Part shown: positions 45,540 to 53,405 of the stretch, in pieces
Layout of the letters: each line of letters starts with the position of its first letter
Position numbering within the stretch: position 1 is the stretch's first letter
NCBI RefSeq assembly: GCF_947495995.1
Contig: NZ_CANMAX010000012.1
Span: forward strand, 28,251-92,250
Length of the DNA stretch: 64,000 nucleotides
Reading direction: 5' to 3'
Source of the DNA: an uncultured Tenacibaculum sp.
GTDB lineage: Bacteria; Bacteroidota; Bacteroidia; Flavobacteriales; Flavobacteriaceae
Position numbers and translations under genes: made by a program
Notes under the pieces: model-generated
Databases searched by the model: none
What the model was told of the DNA's origin: nothing
What the model saw: only the letters and a program-made list of their open reading frames with translations

Positions 45540-45564
45540 GATTAGTTTTATAGATTTTTAGTTG

Positions 45565-45597
45565 AATGAGTGCTTTTAAAGGCACTCATTTTTTATT
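45565..45597 (+). terminator. Rho-independent terminator of the 98-residue gene
   Basis: AATGAGTGC (45565-45573) pairs with GCACTCATT (45582-45590) around an 8-base loop, followed by a T-run. Confidence 0.85.
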
Positions 45598-45598
45598 A

Positions 45599-47074
45599 TT
45601 AATGTTTCAGTTTTTGAAATGTTAGTTTTAATCTCTTTATCAATTCTAATAATTCATCTTCTGATTTACTTGCAAATCCCATGCGTATTGAATTATGATT
45701 TGTTTCTGCCATATCGTAACGAGAAATATTTCCTATTTCTAACTTATATTCTCTTGCTATTTCAGAAACCTGTTTCCAATTATAATTCTTGTTTAGAATC
45801 AACCAAACAGCCATTCCACCTTTGGGTTTTTTAAAACTGAAATATGCGCTTAATTCTTCTTTCAATAAATTACAAAACAGATCACGTCTCTTTTCATATA
45901 CTTTAAGTACTTTTCGTATGTGACGATCTAAATCTCCGGACTTAATAAACTCGGCAAAAGTTAACTCTTGTAACGCATCTCCTTGTCTATCTACAAAACC
46001 TCTAATTTTTGAAGCTTCATTAACAAACTCTTTACTCGCAATTAGATAACCAACTCTAAAAACCGGTGCTACTGTTTTACACACCGAACCGATATAAATA
46101 ACATTCTGATGTACATCATGACTTGCTAATGGTAATATTGGTGCGTGATTGTAGTTAAAATCATAATCGTAATCGTCTTCTATAATTGCAAAATTGTACT
46201 TCTTTGCTAAATTCAATAAACAAATACGACGTTCAGCAGATAATGTTACCGTAGTTGGATGATGATGATGAGAAGTTACATACACTCCTTTTATTTGCTG
46301 AGATTTACAAATCTTCTCTAAAGCAACCGTATCTATTCCATTCTCATCAACAGGAACTCTTAAAACATTAGCTTCTTGATATAAAAATGTAATATCTGCA
46401 GAAGCATAATTTGTTGCTCCAACCACAATTACATCATCTTTTTTCAATAGTAATTGTGCAGATAACCATATTCCCATTTGACTACCTCTCGTAATCAAAA
46501 TATGATCTTTACTAATATTCAAACCTCTGGTTTCATTCAAGTAATTTGCAAGTACACTTCGAAGTTGTTCATTACCTTGAGTAGATATATATCCCAGATG
46601 TTCCGTAATATTTTTTCTAGCAGAAATTCTTCTATAGATTTTTGCTAAATCCTCTGTAGGCGTTAACCTTCCATCAGAAACTCCATCATCAATATATAAC
46701 CAACCTTCCTCCTTCTTTATAATTTTCCCAGGTAAATTCGATTTATAATACGAAAATCCGACTTGGTTTACATGGTTAGAAATTTCACTTTCTTTATAAT
46801 CTTCAGATTTTAAAAGCGGTAAATTCTCAGGTACAAAAGTTCCTTTTTTGGGTATGGTTTCTAACCATCCTTGCATTGCTAATTCTTCGTAACAAGCTAC
46901 AACAGTTTTTCTGTGTACTTCTAATAATTCTGCTAGACTTCTGGTTCCTATTAATTTAGTTCCAGACGGAATTTTTCCCTCTTTTATTAAATGAATGAAT
47001 TGATTCGTTAACTGTAAAAACAAAGGTTCTTTGCTTTTTCTATTAATGTGTAAACTTGTTTTATAAGGAAACAT
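45599..47074 (-). CDS. MocR/PdxR-family PLP-dependent transcriptional regulator
   Basis: A 491-residue fusion. A GntR-type winged helix at about 10-75 (GTKLIGTRSLAELLEVHRKTVVACYEELAMQGWLE) is joined to an aminotransferase-fold type I domain from about 110 with SVCKTVAPVFRVGY, whose Lys can bind PLP. MocR/PdxR proteins sense PLP or amino-acid adducts. I chose the ATG at 47074; the frame opens at a TTG four codons earlier. It diverges from an operon ending in a PNPOx-type gene and shares an operator with paired direct repeats. Confidence 0.92.
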   Translation of the reverse strand: MFPYKTSLHINRKSKEPLFLQLTNQFIHLIKEGKIPSGTKLIGTRSLAELLEVHRKTVVACYEELAMQGWLETIPKKGTFVPENLPLLKSEDYKESEISNHVNQVGFSYYKSNLPGKIIKKEEGWLYIDDGVSDGRLTPTEDLAKIYRRISARKNITEHLGYISTQGNEQLRSVLANYLNETRGLNISKDHILITRGSQMGIWLSAQLLLKKDDVIVVGATNYASADITFLYQEANVLRVPVDENGIDTVALEKICKSQQIKGVYVTSHHHHPTTVTLSAERRICLLNLAKKYNFAIIEDDYDYDFNYNHAPILPLASHDVHQNVIYIGSVCKTVAPVFRVGYLIASKEFVNEASKIRGFVDRQGDALQELTFAEFIKSGDLDRHIRKVLKVYEKRRDLFCNLLKEELSAYFSFKKPKGGMAVWLILNKNYNWKQVSEIAREYKLEIGNISRYDMAETNHNSIRMGFASKSEDELLELIKRLKLTFQKLKH

Positions 47075-47105
47075 CTGGACTATCAATTAAATTAATTCTG
47101 GACTA
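47074..47105. promoter_or_regulatory. Paired direct-repeat operator of the MocR-type regulator
   Basis: TCTGGACTA occurs twice, at 47074-47082 and 47097-47105, with a period of 23 bases (about two helical turns), in the gap between the divergent regulator and DinB genes. MocR proteins such as GabR and PdxR bind spaced direct repeats. Binding here is inferred. The first copy overlaps the regulator's start codon, which would favour autorepression. Confidence 0.5.
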
Positions 47106-47127
47106 ATACAACACACCATAAATGTAT

Positions 47128-47135
47128 TATTTTTG
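47128..47135 (+). promoter_or_regulatory. -7 promoter box of the DinB operon
   Basis: TATTTTTG, an exact -7 match, lies 21 bases before the ATG at 47157 and 22 bases downstream of the second TCTGGACTA. An apparent upstream TTG start for the DinB gene lies inside this box. Confidence 0.55.
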
Positions 47136-47156
47136 AATGAAAATAAGTTTAAATCC

Positions 47157-47675
47157 ATGAAAAAATTAGAAGTTTTACCTCATGAATATGATGAATATTA
47201 CGGAAGATATATTCGTAAACTTTCTGATGATACTACTTTAATCGATAGTTTTTCTGAAGGCGCTCTTAAAACCTATGATTTCTTTAAGAGTATTACTAAC
47301 GAGAAACTAGATTATAAATATCAACCAGAAAAATGGAGTGTTAAAGAGATTTTTCAACACTTGATAGATTCTGAACGTGTATTTATGCATAGATGCTTTC
47401 GAATTGCAAGAAGAGATACTACTCCTTTAGCTGGATTTGATCAAAACATTTACATATCGCCTTCAAGTGCTAGTAATAAAAGTATAGGTGATTTATTAGA
47501 AGAATTTAAAATTACTCGTGCCAATTCTATACAGTTATTAAAATCATTAAATAACGAAGATTTATCTTTCATAGGAAATGCTAACGGAACTAAAATGTCT
47601 GCCAGAGCTGCTGCATTTGTAATTCCTGGTCATGATATTTGGCATATAGAAATTATTAAAGAACGATATTTATAA
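47157..47675 (+). CDS. DinB/YfiT-family protein
   Basis: A 172-residue four-helix DinB-fold protein. Metal-binding His residues are plausible in IFQHLIDSERVFMHRCFRIARR and in PGHDIWHIEIIKER near the end. The family comprises metal-dependent hydrolase or thiol-transferase-like enzymes of mostly unknown reaction. I chose the ATG at 47157, since the longer start is a TTG within the promoter box. It leads a four-gene operon. Confidence 0.82.
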   Translation: MKKLEVLPHEYDEYYGRYIRKLSDDTTLIDSFSEGALKTYDFFKSITNEKLDYKYQPEKWSVKEIFQHLIDSERVFMHRCFRIARRDTTPLAGFDQNIYISPSSASNKSIGDLLEEFKITRANSIQLLKSLNNEDLSFIGNANGTKMSARAAAFVIPGHDIWHIEIIKERYL

Positions 47676-47676
47676 C

Positions 47677-48267
47677 ATGAAAAAAACAGTAGGCATATTT
47701 ATTTTTGACAATGCAGAAGTATTAGATTTTGCTGGACCATTTGAAGTTTTTTCAGTGACTTCGGAATTAAATAATTTTGAATTATTTGATGTTTTCACCG
47801 TAGCAAAAACCAAAGAGGTTATTTCTGCTGTAAACGGATTATCTGTAAATCCGAAATACGATTTTAATGATTGTCCTAAAATTGATATTCTAATTTTAGC
47901 TGGTGGAGACGGAACTAATCAAGCTATACAAGATCAAGAAATTATCGATTGGATTGCTAAAACAGATCAAGAAACAGAAATTACAATGAGTATTTGCTCT
48001 GGTTCTCGATTCTTAGCAAAAATTGGAGCTTTAGATAAGAATCCGTATTGCACACATCATTTAGTTTATGGAGATATGGAAAAATTAGTTCCTTCAGGAA
48101 AACCTGTTACTTATAAACGCTATGTTCAATCGAACTCAAAAACATATACTTCTGGTGGAATTTCTGCTGGCATTGATTTATCTTTTCATATCGTTGAAAA
48201 AATTCATGGTAAGAAAACAGTAGAAAAAACGGCAAAGTACATGGAATATATAATTAACGAAGCTTAG
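47677..48267 (+). CDS. DJ-1/PfpI-family protein
   Basis: A 196-residue glutamine-amidotransferase-fold protein. The nucleophile elbow is SICSGSRFLAKIG with Cys 107. A leading strand KKTVGIFIFDNAEVLDFAGPFEVF with Glu and LILAGGDGT are typical of the ThiJ/PfpI group of AraC-like and isonitrile-hydratase-like proteins. It starts one base after the DinB stop, so it is cotranscribed. The exact reaction is unknown. Confidence 0.88.
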   Translation: MKKTVGIFIFDNAEVLDFAGPFEVFSVTSELNNFELFDVFTVAKTKEVISAVNGLSVNPKYDFNDCPKIDILILAGGDGTNQAIQDQEIIDWIAKTDQETEITMSICSGSRFLAKIGALDKNPYCTHHLVYGDMEKLVPSGKPVTYKRYVQSNSKTYTSGGISAGIDLSFHIVEKIHGKKTVEKTAKYMEYIINEA

Positions 48268-48271
48268 TATT

Positions 48272-48814
48272 ATGAATGCGACAATATCACATACAGATAC
48301 AATAGAAATAAAACAAGGAACAGTAAGAGATCTAGAAACTTTAGCCTTATTAGGTAGAGTTACATTTAGAGAATCTCATGGTGATTATATTGAAGATAAA
48401 ACAAACTTAAATGCTTATCTAGATAAAGCTTTTTCTGTTGAAACTACTAAGAAAGAATTAGAAGATAGCAACAACGTATATTTTATACTATATAGAAATC
48501 AGCTCCCTGTTGGTTATGTAAAATTAGTTTTAAATGCTCCTTCAGAATTCATAGAAAACCAGAATTGTTGTCGTTTAGAGCGTATTTATGTTTTAGATGA
48601 ATTTATCACTCATAAATTCGGATTAGAACTTTTTAAGAAAACTGTTGCAAAAGCAAAAGAATTACAGTTCGATGTTATGTGGCTTACAGTATATATTAAA
48701 AATACAAGAGCCTTTAACTTTTATGAAAAAAATGGTTTTGAAAAAGTCGGTAGTATTTCTTTTAAAATCAGCAAACAAGGTTATGAAAATCCAATTTTAG
48801 CTAAAAAATTATAA
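48272..48814 (+). CDS. GNAT-family N-acetyltransferase
   Basis: A 180-residue acetyltransferase. The GNAT pattern shows as IKQGTVRDLETLALLGRVTF, then YRNQLPVGYVKLVL, CRLERIYVLDEFITHKFGLELF (acetyl-CoA loop degenerate) and NTRAFNFYEKNGFEKVG at the end. The target could be an amine or a protein N-terminus. It starts four bases after the DJ-1-type gene. Confidence 0.88.
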   Translation: MNATISHTDTIEIKQGTVRDLETLALLGRVTFRESHGDYIEDKTNLNAYLDKAFSVETTKKELEDSNNVYFILYRNQLPVGYVKLVLNAPSEFIENQNCCRLERIYVLDEFITHKFGLELFKKTVAKAKELQFDVMWLTVYIKNTRAFNFYEKNGFEKVGSISFKISKQGYENPILAKKL

Positions 48815-48817
48815 ACT

Positions 48818-49477
48818 ATGGGAACTTTTGAAAAAACGAAACTTAATAGAGTAAAAAGAGGTCAGAATAGAGCTATTTACGATACTGAAGTAATTCATCA
48901 AATTATCGATGCAGGATTTATTGGACATGTTGGGTATATTTATGATGGATATCCTATTAGTATTCCAATGGCTTACGCTAGAAAAGACGATAAAATATAT
49001 TTACACGGATCAACAGCAAATCGAATGTTAAAAGCTATTCTCGATTCGGGAAAAACATCTATCAACATTATGCATTTAGATGGATTGGTAATTGCTCGTT
49101 CTGGATTGCATCATTCTGTAAATTATCGTTCTGTAACACTTTTTGGTGAAGTAAAAGAAATTACTGACGATCACCTAAAGACAACATTTATAAAAGATAT
49201 TGTAGATCAAATGATTCCTAATCACTGGGATACTTTACGTCCGATGCATCAAAAAGAATTAGATCGTACTATGGTTATTGAATTTACTATTAGCTCTGCT
49301 TCAGCAAAAGTAAGAGCCGAAGGTGTTAACGATGAACCGGAAGATTACGATTTACCATATTGGGCAGGTGTTATACCGGTGAAACAAATTTTAGAAGCAC
49401 CTATTGCAGATAAAGGTTATCCTTCTACAATAGCTATTCCAGAACATATTACAGCGCATTATAATAATTTTAAATAG
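48818..49477 (+). CDS. Pyridoxamine 5'-phosphate oxidase-fold protein
   Basis: A 219-residue FMN-binding split-barrel protein: FIGHVGYIYDGYPISIPMAYAR, LHGSTANRMLKAIL and a conserved SVTLFGEVKEI strand. It belongs to the nitroimidazole-resistance-like PNPOx group rather than to the classical PdxH. It closes the operon divergent from the MocR-type regulator, a layout in keeping with regulation by vitamin B6 or amino-acid signals. Confidence 0.85.
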   Translation: MGTFEKTKLNRVKRGQNRAIYDTEVIHQIIDAGFIGHVGYIYDGYPISIPMAYARKDDKIYLHGSTANRMLKAILDSGKTSINIMHLDGLVIARSGLHHSVNYRSVTLFGEVKEITDDHLKTTFIKDIVDQMIPNHWDTLRPMHQKELDRTMVIEFTISSASAKVRAEGVNDEPEDYDLPYWAGVIPVKQILEAPIADKGYPSTIAIPEHITAHYNNFK

Positions 49478-49499
49478 AGAAATTAGTATTCTCTTTTAA
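49476..49499. terminator. Weak hairpin at the end of the MocR-controlled operon
   Basis: AGAGAA (49476-49481) pairs with TTCTCT (49489-49494) around a 7-base loop and is followed by TTTAAA. It overlaps the stop of the small minus-strand gene. The stem is short. Confidence 0.35.
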
Positions 49500-49665
49500 A
49501 GACTATTAATGCTACTGTTATTACCGAAACATATAAAATTACTCTAGATACAATCCAAGGAGTTTTACTTTTATGATTCTTGAAATATTTTTCAAGAATC
49601 ATATCTGTTAGGACAAAAGCTAATCCAACTACTACAATAAAGTAACCCAATTTATAACTTACCAT
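49483..49665 (-). CDS. Small membrane protein
   Basis: A 60-residue protein with two hydrophobic helices (about 6-22 and 42-57) around a basic loop (EKYFKNHKSKTP). No family recognised. I chose the ATG at 49665; an ATG at 49704 would lengthen it by 13 residues but would overlap the start codon of the divergent ATP-grasp gene. It could be a chance frame. Confidence 0.45.
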   Translation of the reverse strand: MVSYKLGYFIVVVGLAFVLTDMILEKYFKNHKSKTPWIVSRVILYVSVITVALIVFKREY

Positions 49666-49702
49666 AAAGCTAAAATACGCAGTTTTTTCAGTAATTTGCA
49701 GC

Positions 49703-50608
49703 ATGAAAAAATTCGATATTGTAATTCTTTCTGAAAGAAGATATGTGAATCCTGTAAAAGTAGACGATTATGTTAAAAACCTTTTACTTGAGGATGATTT
49801 GGTAAAAAAAGCATTAGAAAAAGAAGGGTTAAAAGTTACTCGATTGTCTTGGGACGACCCTGATTTTAATTGGTCAGATACTACATATATTCTTTTCCGC
49901 ACCACTTGGGATTATTTTGATCGATTTACAGAATTTTCTGCTTGGTTGAAAAAAGTAAGTCAGCAAACAAAACTGATTAACTCAGAAGCTATTATACGCT
50001 GGAATTTAGACAAACATTATCTTTTAGATCTTCAAAATAAAGGAGTTCATATTTGTGAATCTTACTTTGTAGAAAAAGGTGAAACTGCTAGTTTACAAGA
50101 AATAGCTACAAAATATAATTTAGAAAACTTTGTGTTAAAACCTTGTATTTCTGGTGGAGGAAGACATACGTACAAAATAACTTCTAAAACAATTGCAACT
50201 CACGAAACTACTTTTCAAAAGTTAATCGCAGAGGAAGCTTACATAGTACAACCATTTCAAAAAAATATTGTTGAAAAAGGAGAAATCTCATTAATTATTA
50301 TCAATGGAGAATTTACTCACGCTGTTTTAAAAATCGCAAAACCTGGTGATTTTAGAGTTCAAGATGATTTTGGAGGTACTGTTCACAATTACACTCCTAC
50401 TTCTGAAGAAATTGCTTTTGCTGAGAAAGCCATTAAAGCTTGTAACGAATTACCATTATATGCTAGAGTAGATATTTTTACTGATAATGATAACAAATTA
50501 GCTATTGCAGAATTAGAATTGATTGAACCTGAACTTTGGTTTAGAAATCACCCTGAAGCTGCAATTAAACTTTCACAACCTATAAAACAATTAATTACAC
50601 CGAACTAA
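49703..50608 (+). CDS. ATP-grasp ligase-like protein
   Basis: A 301-residue protein of the ATP-grasp superfamily, near RimK/glutathione synthetase-like members. Motifs: INSEAIIRWNLDKHYLL (start of the grasp), NFVLKPCISGGGRHTYKI (phosphate-binding loop), AYIVQPFQKNIVEKGEISLI, HAVLKIAKPGDFRVQDDFGGT and the metal site LAIAELELIEPELWFR. It should join a carboxylate to an amine with ATP; the substrate is unknown. Its ATG follows TTTGCAGC, like trmD. It overlaps the next gene by one base. Confidence 0.87.
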   Translation: MKKFDIVILSERRYVNPVKVDDYVKNLLLEDDLVKKALEKEGLKVTRLSWDDPDFNWSDTTYILFRTTWDYFDRFTEFSAWLKKVSQQTKLINSEAIIRWNLDKHYLLDLQNKGVHICESYFVEKGETASLQEIATKYNLENFVLKPCISGGGRHTYKITSKTIATHETTFQKLIAEEAYIVQPFQKNIVEKGEISLIIINGEFTHAVLKIAKPGDFRVQDDFGGTVHNYTPTSEEIAFAEKAIKACNELPLYARVDIFTDNDNKLAIAELELIEPELWFRNHPEAAIKLSQPIKQLITPN

Positions 50609-51882
50609 TGAAAAAATTCTTAAAAGTTATAGGAATTCTATTACTACTAATTATTGGAGTGCTTACATTTTTATATTTTAAATATGACGAAGCTTTACCT
50701 AAAGGAAAACAAGGTGAAGAAGCTGATGCTTTAGCAAATAAAATGTTAGTAGCTCTACAACATGAAGCTTTCGAAAATACAGAAATTTTAGAATGGTCTT
50801 TTGTTGGGAAACATTTTTACAAATGGTACAAACAAGAAGATAAAGTTGAAGTTTCTTGGGAGAAAAATAAAGTAGTTTTAAACACTAAGAACCCTAACGA
50901 AAGTGAAATTTTTGTCGACGGACAAAAATCTGATGATAAAACATTAATCAAAAAAGCTGAAGCTTTTTTTAATAACGATAGTTTCTGGTTAATTGCTCCG
51001 CATAAAGTTTTTGATAATGGAGTTGAAAGACGAATTGTAAAATACAACGATAAAGATGCTTTACTGGTAACATACACTTCTGGTGGAGATACTCCGGGTG
51101 ATTCTTATTTATGGATTTTAAATGAGAATGGTTTTCCTACGCATTATAAAATGTGGACTCAAATTATTCCTATCGGAGGTGCTGGAGCTTCTTGGAGTGA
51201 TTGGACAACTACTGAAACAGGATTACAACTTCCTACAAAGCATAAGTTAGACGGAATTGGATATGAAATCAGCATGGGAACTCCAAAAGCTTCTAATCCA
51301 AAATCTGATGGGTTAGCAAATAAGATCTTAAAAGCTATTAAACACGACGCTTACAAAACAACAAATACTTTAGAATGGAGTTTTGGTGGTAGAAGAGCTT
51401 ATAAATGGAATAAAAAAGAGCATATTGCTGAAGTGACGTGGGATTCTACTATGGTGATACTTCATCCAAATAATATTGAAAAAAGTACAATTTATTTTAA
51501 TGGAAAATTATCTGAATCTAAAGATAAAGCAATCATTAAAAAAGCTGAAGATTACTTTAATAACGATAGTTTTTGGTTAGTTGCTCCTCATAAATTATTT
51601 GAGTCTGGAATAATTCGTACTGTAAAAGAAGTAGATGGAAAAGAAGCTTTACTAGTAAAATATACAACTGGTGGAACAACTCCTGGTGATTCTTATTTAT
51701 GGACTTTGGATGAAAACTATATTCCAACAAGTTATAAAATGTATGTACCAAGTATGAAAATGGAAGGTGTTCCTGCTACTTGGGAAGATTGGATTACTAC
51801 CGAAAGCGGAACTTTATTACCTAAAATGCATCGTTTTGGAAAAAATGGTGAGTTAAGTATGGGAGAAGTTAAAGGATACTAA
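50608..51882 (+). CDS. Membrane-anchored protein with two internal repeats
   Basis: A 424-residue protein with one N-terminal hydrophobic segment (about 6-25). Two tandem copies of about 190 residues follow: LANKMLVALQHEAF, WYKQEDKVEVSW, FNNDSFWLIAPHK (121-133) and GGDTPGDSYLW, each repeated with an offset of 196 (FNNDSFWLVAPHK at 317-329, GGTTPGDSYLW). I do not recognise the family. The start overlaps the ATP-grasp stop by one base, so the two are translationally coupled and likely share a pathway. Confidence 0.85.
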   Translation: MKKFLKVIGILLLLIIGVLTFLYFKYDEALPKGKQGEEADALANKMLVALQHEAFENTEILEWSFVGKHFYKWYKQEDKVEVSWEKNKVVLNTKNPNESEIFVDGQKSDDKTLIKKAEAFFNNDSFWLIAPHKVFDNGVERRIVKYNDKDALLVTYTSGGDTPGDSYLWILNENGFPTHYKMWTQIIPIGGAGASWSDWTTTETGLQLPTKHKLDGIGYEISMGTPKASNPKSDGLANKILKAIKHDAYKTTNTLEWSFGGRRAYKWNKKEHIAEVTWDSTMVILHPNNIEKSTIYFNGKLSESKDKAIIKKAEDYFNNDSFWLVAPHKLFESGIIRTVKEVDGKEALLVKYTTGGTTPGDSYLWTLDENYIPTSYKMYVPSMKMEGVPATWEDWITTESGTLLPKMHRFGKNGELSMGEVKGY

Positions 51883-51906
51883 CAATAGTAAAACATCAAT
51901 AACCTT

Positions 51907-51944
51907 AAACCTTCGTATCTTTTAGATATGGAGGTTTTTATTTA
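51907..51944 (+). terminator. Rho-independent terminator of the ATP-grasp operon
   Basis: AAACCTTCGTATCT (51907-51920) pairs with AGATATGGAGGTTT (51924-51937) with two G-T pairs over a TTT loop, followed by T residues. It reaches the stop of the convergent small membrane-protein gene. Confidence 0.85.
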
Positions 51945-52342
51945 CAATAAATTAATATTAGTAAAATTGTTGAAGCTATTCCGCCGATGATATTAAATGA
52001 CAATAACAAATGGTCTAGTTTATTTTTATTCTTCCATAATACAGCAAACCATAACGCAAAAAGTAAAGCTATAATGATACCACCCCATTCATAAAAAAGA
52101 GGAAGAATACAAGAAGCGATAAACAAACTTGCTACTGTGATTAAGATAAAAGGAGTTACATTTTTTTCTTTTTTAAATATTGAAAGAATAGAAACTACAC
52201 CAAATGTAAAAAGAAAAATCCCCAACAATATTCTATAAAAATTGATGATCCAATCTCCTTCGTAAGAAAACATCAAGATGATAATTGTAATAATTATAAT
52301 CATTTGATAAAAGCTTAACCACTTATTCAGTTTTTTAATCAT
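51938..52342 (-). CDS. Four-helix membrane protein
   Basis: A 134-residue protein, very hydrophobic, with four predicted helices (about 12-25, 33-53, 62-100 in two parts, 114-132). No motif recognised. It follows the 54-residue gene by nine bases on the same strand. Confidence 0.6.
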   Translation of the reverse strand: MIKKLNKWLSFYQMIIIITIIILMFSYEGDWIINFYRILLGIFLFTFGVVSILSIFKKEKNVTPFILITVASLFIASCILPLFYEWGGIIIALLFALWFAVLWKNKNKLDHLLLSFNIIGGIASTILLILIYCK

Positions 52343-52351
52343 AATTACTTC

Positions 52352-52516
52352 TTAAGAAATCTTGAACAATAACCAAAAAATGATTTTCAATAATTGAAAT
52401 CCTAAATAAATAGCCAATGTTCCAATTAAATAAAACTTAAAGAACTCACCTATTCTATCTAAATAAGAAAAGAACTTTTCAATATAGTAAAGTAAACGAT
52501 CAATAATTGTTTTCAT
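52352..52516 (-). CDS. Possible 54-residue membrane protein
   Basis: An ATG-initiated frame of 54 codons with two amphipathic or hydrophobic stretches (LLYYIEKFFSYLDRI, then FYLIGTLAIYLGFQLLKIIF). It lies nine bases upstream of the membrane-protein gene on the same strand and fills an otherwise empty gap. It is too short for strong proof; no family recognised. Confidence 0.4.
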   Translation of the reverse strand: MKTIIDRLLYYIEKFFSYLDRIGEFFKFYLIGTLAIYLGFQLLKIIFWLLFKIS

Positions 52517-52568
52517 AACGGCTGTAAATATAAATAAACTATGTTTGACTTGTTCATCTATAAAATCC

Positions 52569-52576
52569 TACTTTTG
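52569..52576 (+). promoter_or_regulatory. -7 promoter box of trmD
   Basis: TACTTTTG, exact -7 match, then CAGC, then the ATG at 52581. The frame extends 12 codons upstream, but the extension would include this box. Confidence 0.6.
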
Positions 52577-52580
52577 CAGC

Positions 52581-53261
52581 ATGCGAGTAGATATTATTAC
52601 AGTTGAGCCAGATTTAATTAAAAGTCCTTTTCAAAATTCAATGATGAAAAGAGCCATTGATAAAGGATTAGCAGAAGTTCATTTTCATAACTTAAGAGAA
52701 TTTGGATTTGGAAATTACCGTCAAATAGATGATTATCAATTTGGTGGTGGTGCTGGGATGGTATTAATGATTGAACCTATTGCTAAATGTATCGAAGGAT
52801 TATTAGCAGAACGTAAATATGATGAAATTATTTACATGACTCCAGATGCGCCAACTTTAAATCAAGCTACTGCAAATACATTATCACTTAAAGAAAATAT
52901 TATTATTCTTACTGGTCATTACAAAGGTGTAGATCAACGTGTAAGAGATAAATATATCACCAAAGAAATTTCTATTGGAGATTATGTTTTAACTGGAGGA
53001 GAATTAGCAGCTGCTGTTTTATGTGACGCTGTTATCCGTTTAATTCCTGGAGTTTTAGGAGATGAAACTTCTGCCCTAACCGATTCTTTTCAAGATAACT
53101 TATTATCACCACCTGTTTACACAAGACCTTCAGAATATGAAGGTATGAAAGTACCTGAGGTTTTACTTTCTGGGAACTTTCCTAAAATTGAAGAATGGCG
53201 TTCTGAAAAAGCTTATGAGCGTACAAAAGAAATTCGCCCAGATTTATTAGACGAGGAGTAA
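52581..53261 (+). CDS. trmD: tRNA (guanine-37-N1)-methyltransferase
   Basis: A 226-residue SPOUT enzyme that methylates G37 of tRNAs and so prevents frameshifting. Motifs: MRVDIITVEPDL at the start, YQFGGGAGMVLMIEP, LTGHYKGVDQRVRD, SIGDYVLTGGELAAAVL and a C-terminal helical domain (LLSGNFPKIEEWRSEKAYERT). I chose the ATG at 52581 (typical length; four bases after the -7 box) over an ATG 12 codons earlier. It is monocistronic here, not in the usual rpsP-rimM-trmD-rplS order; rplS is 4 kb away. Confidence 0.97.
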   Translation: MRVDIITVEPDLIKSPFQNSMMKRAIDKGLAEVHFHNLREFGFGNYRQIDDYQFGGGAGMVLMIEPIAKCIEGLLAERKYDEIIYMTPDAPTLNQATANTLSLKENIIILTGHYKGVDQRVRDKYITKEISIGDYVLTGGELAAAVLCDAVIRLIPGVLGDETSALTDSFQDNLLSPPVYTRPSEYEGMKVPEVLLSGNFPKIEEWRSEKAYERTKEIRPDLLDEE

Positions 53262-53358
53262 ATCTATTTATTCAAGGAAAAATACCCGAATAATTGCATA
53301 TTCTATTAAATATTTCTTAAAAAAAAGAGAATTCAATATTTTTTAGTAAAATTGCATT

Positions 53359-53395
53359 GAACTCAGCTAAACCTGTAGATCTTTTAAGCTGGTTC
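53359..53395 (+). promoter_or_regulatory. Hairpin upstream of the first GT39 gene
   Basis: GAACTCAGCTAAA (53359-53371) pairs, with a bulge, with TTTTAAGCTGGTTC (53382-53395), ending 10 bases before the start at 53406. It could be a leader hairpin that affects translation or a remnant terminator. Weak. Confidence 0.25.
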
Positions 53396-53405
53396 ATGAA
53401 AAACT

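Noticed and set aside
47133..47156. TTG start for the DinB gene
   Set aside because: The TTG is inside an exact -7 box (47128-47135); the ATG at 47157 is preferred.
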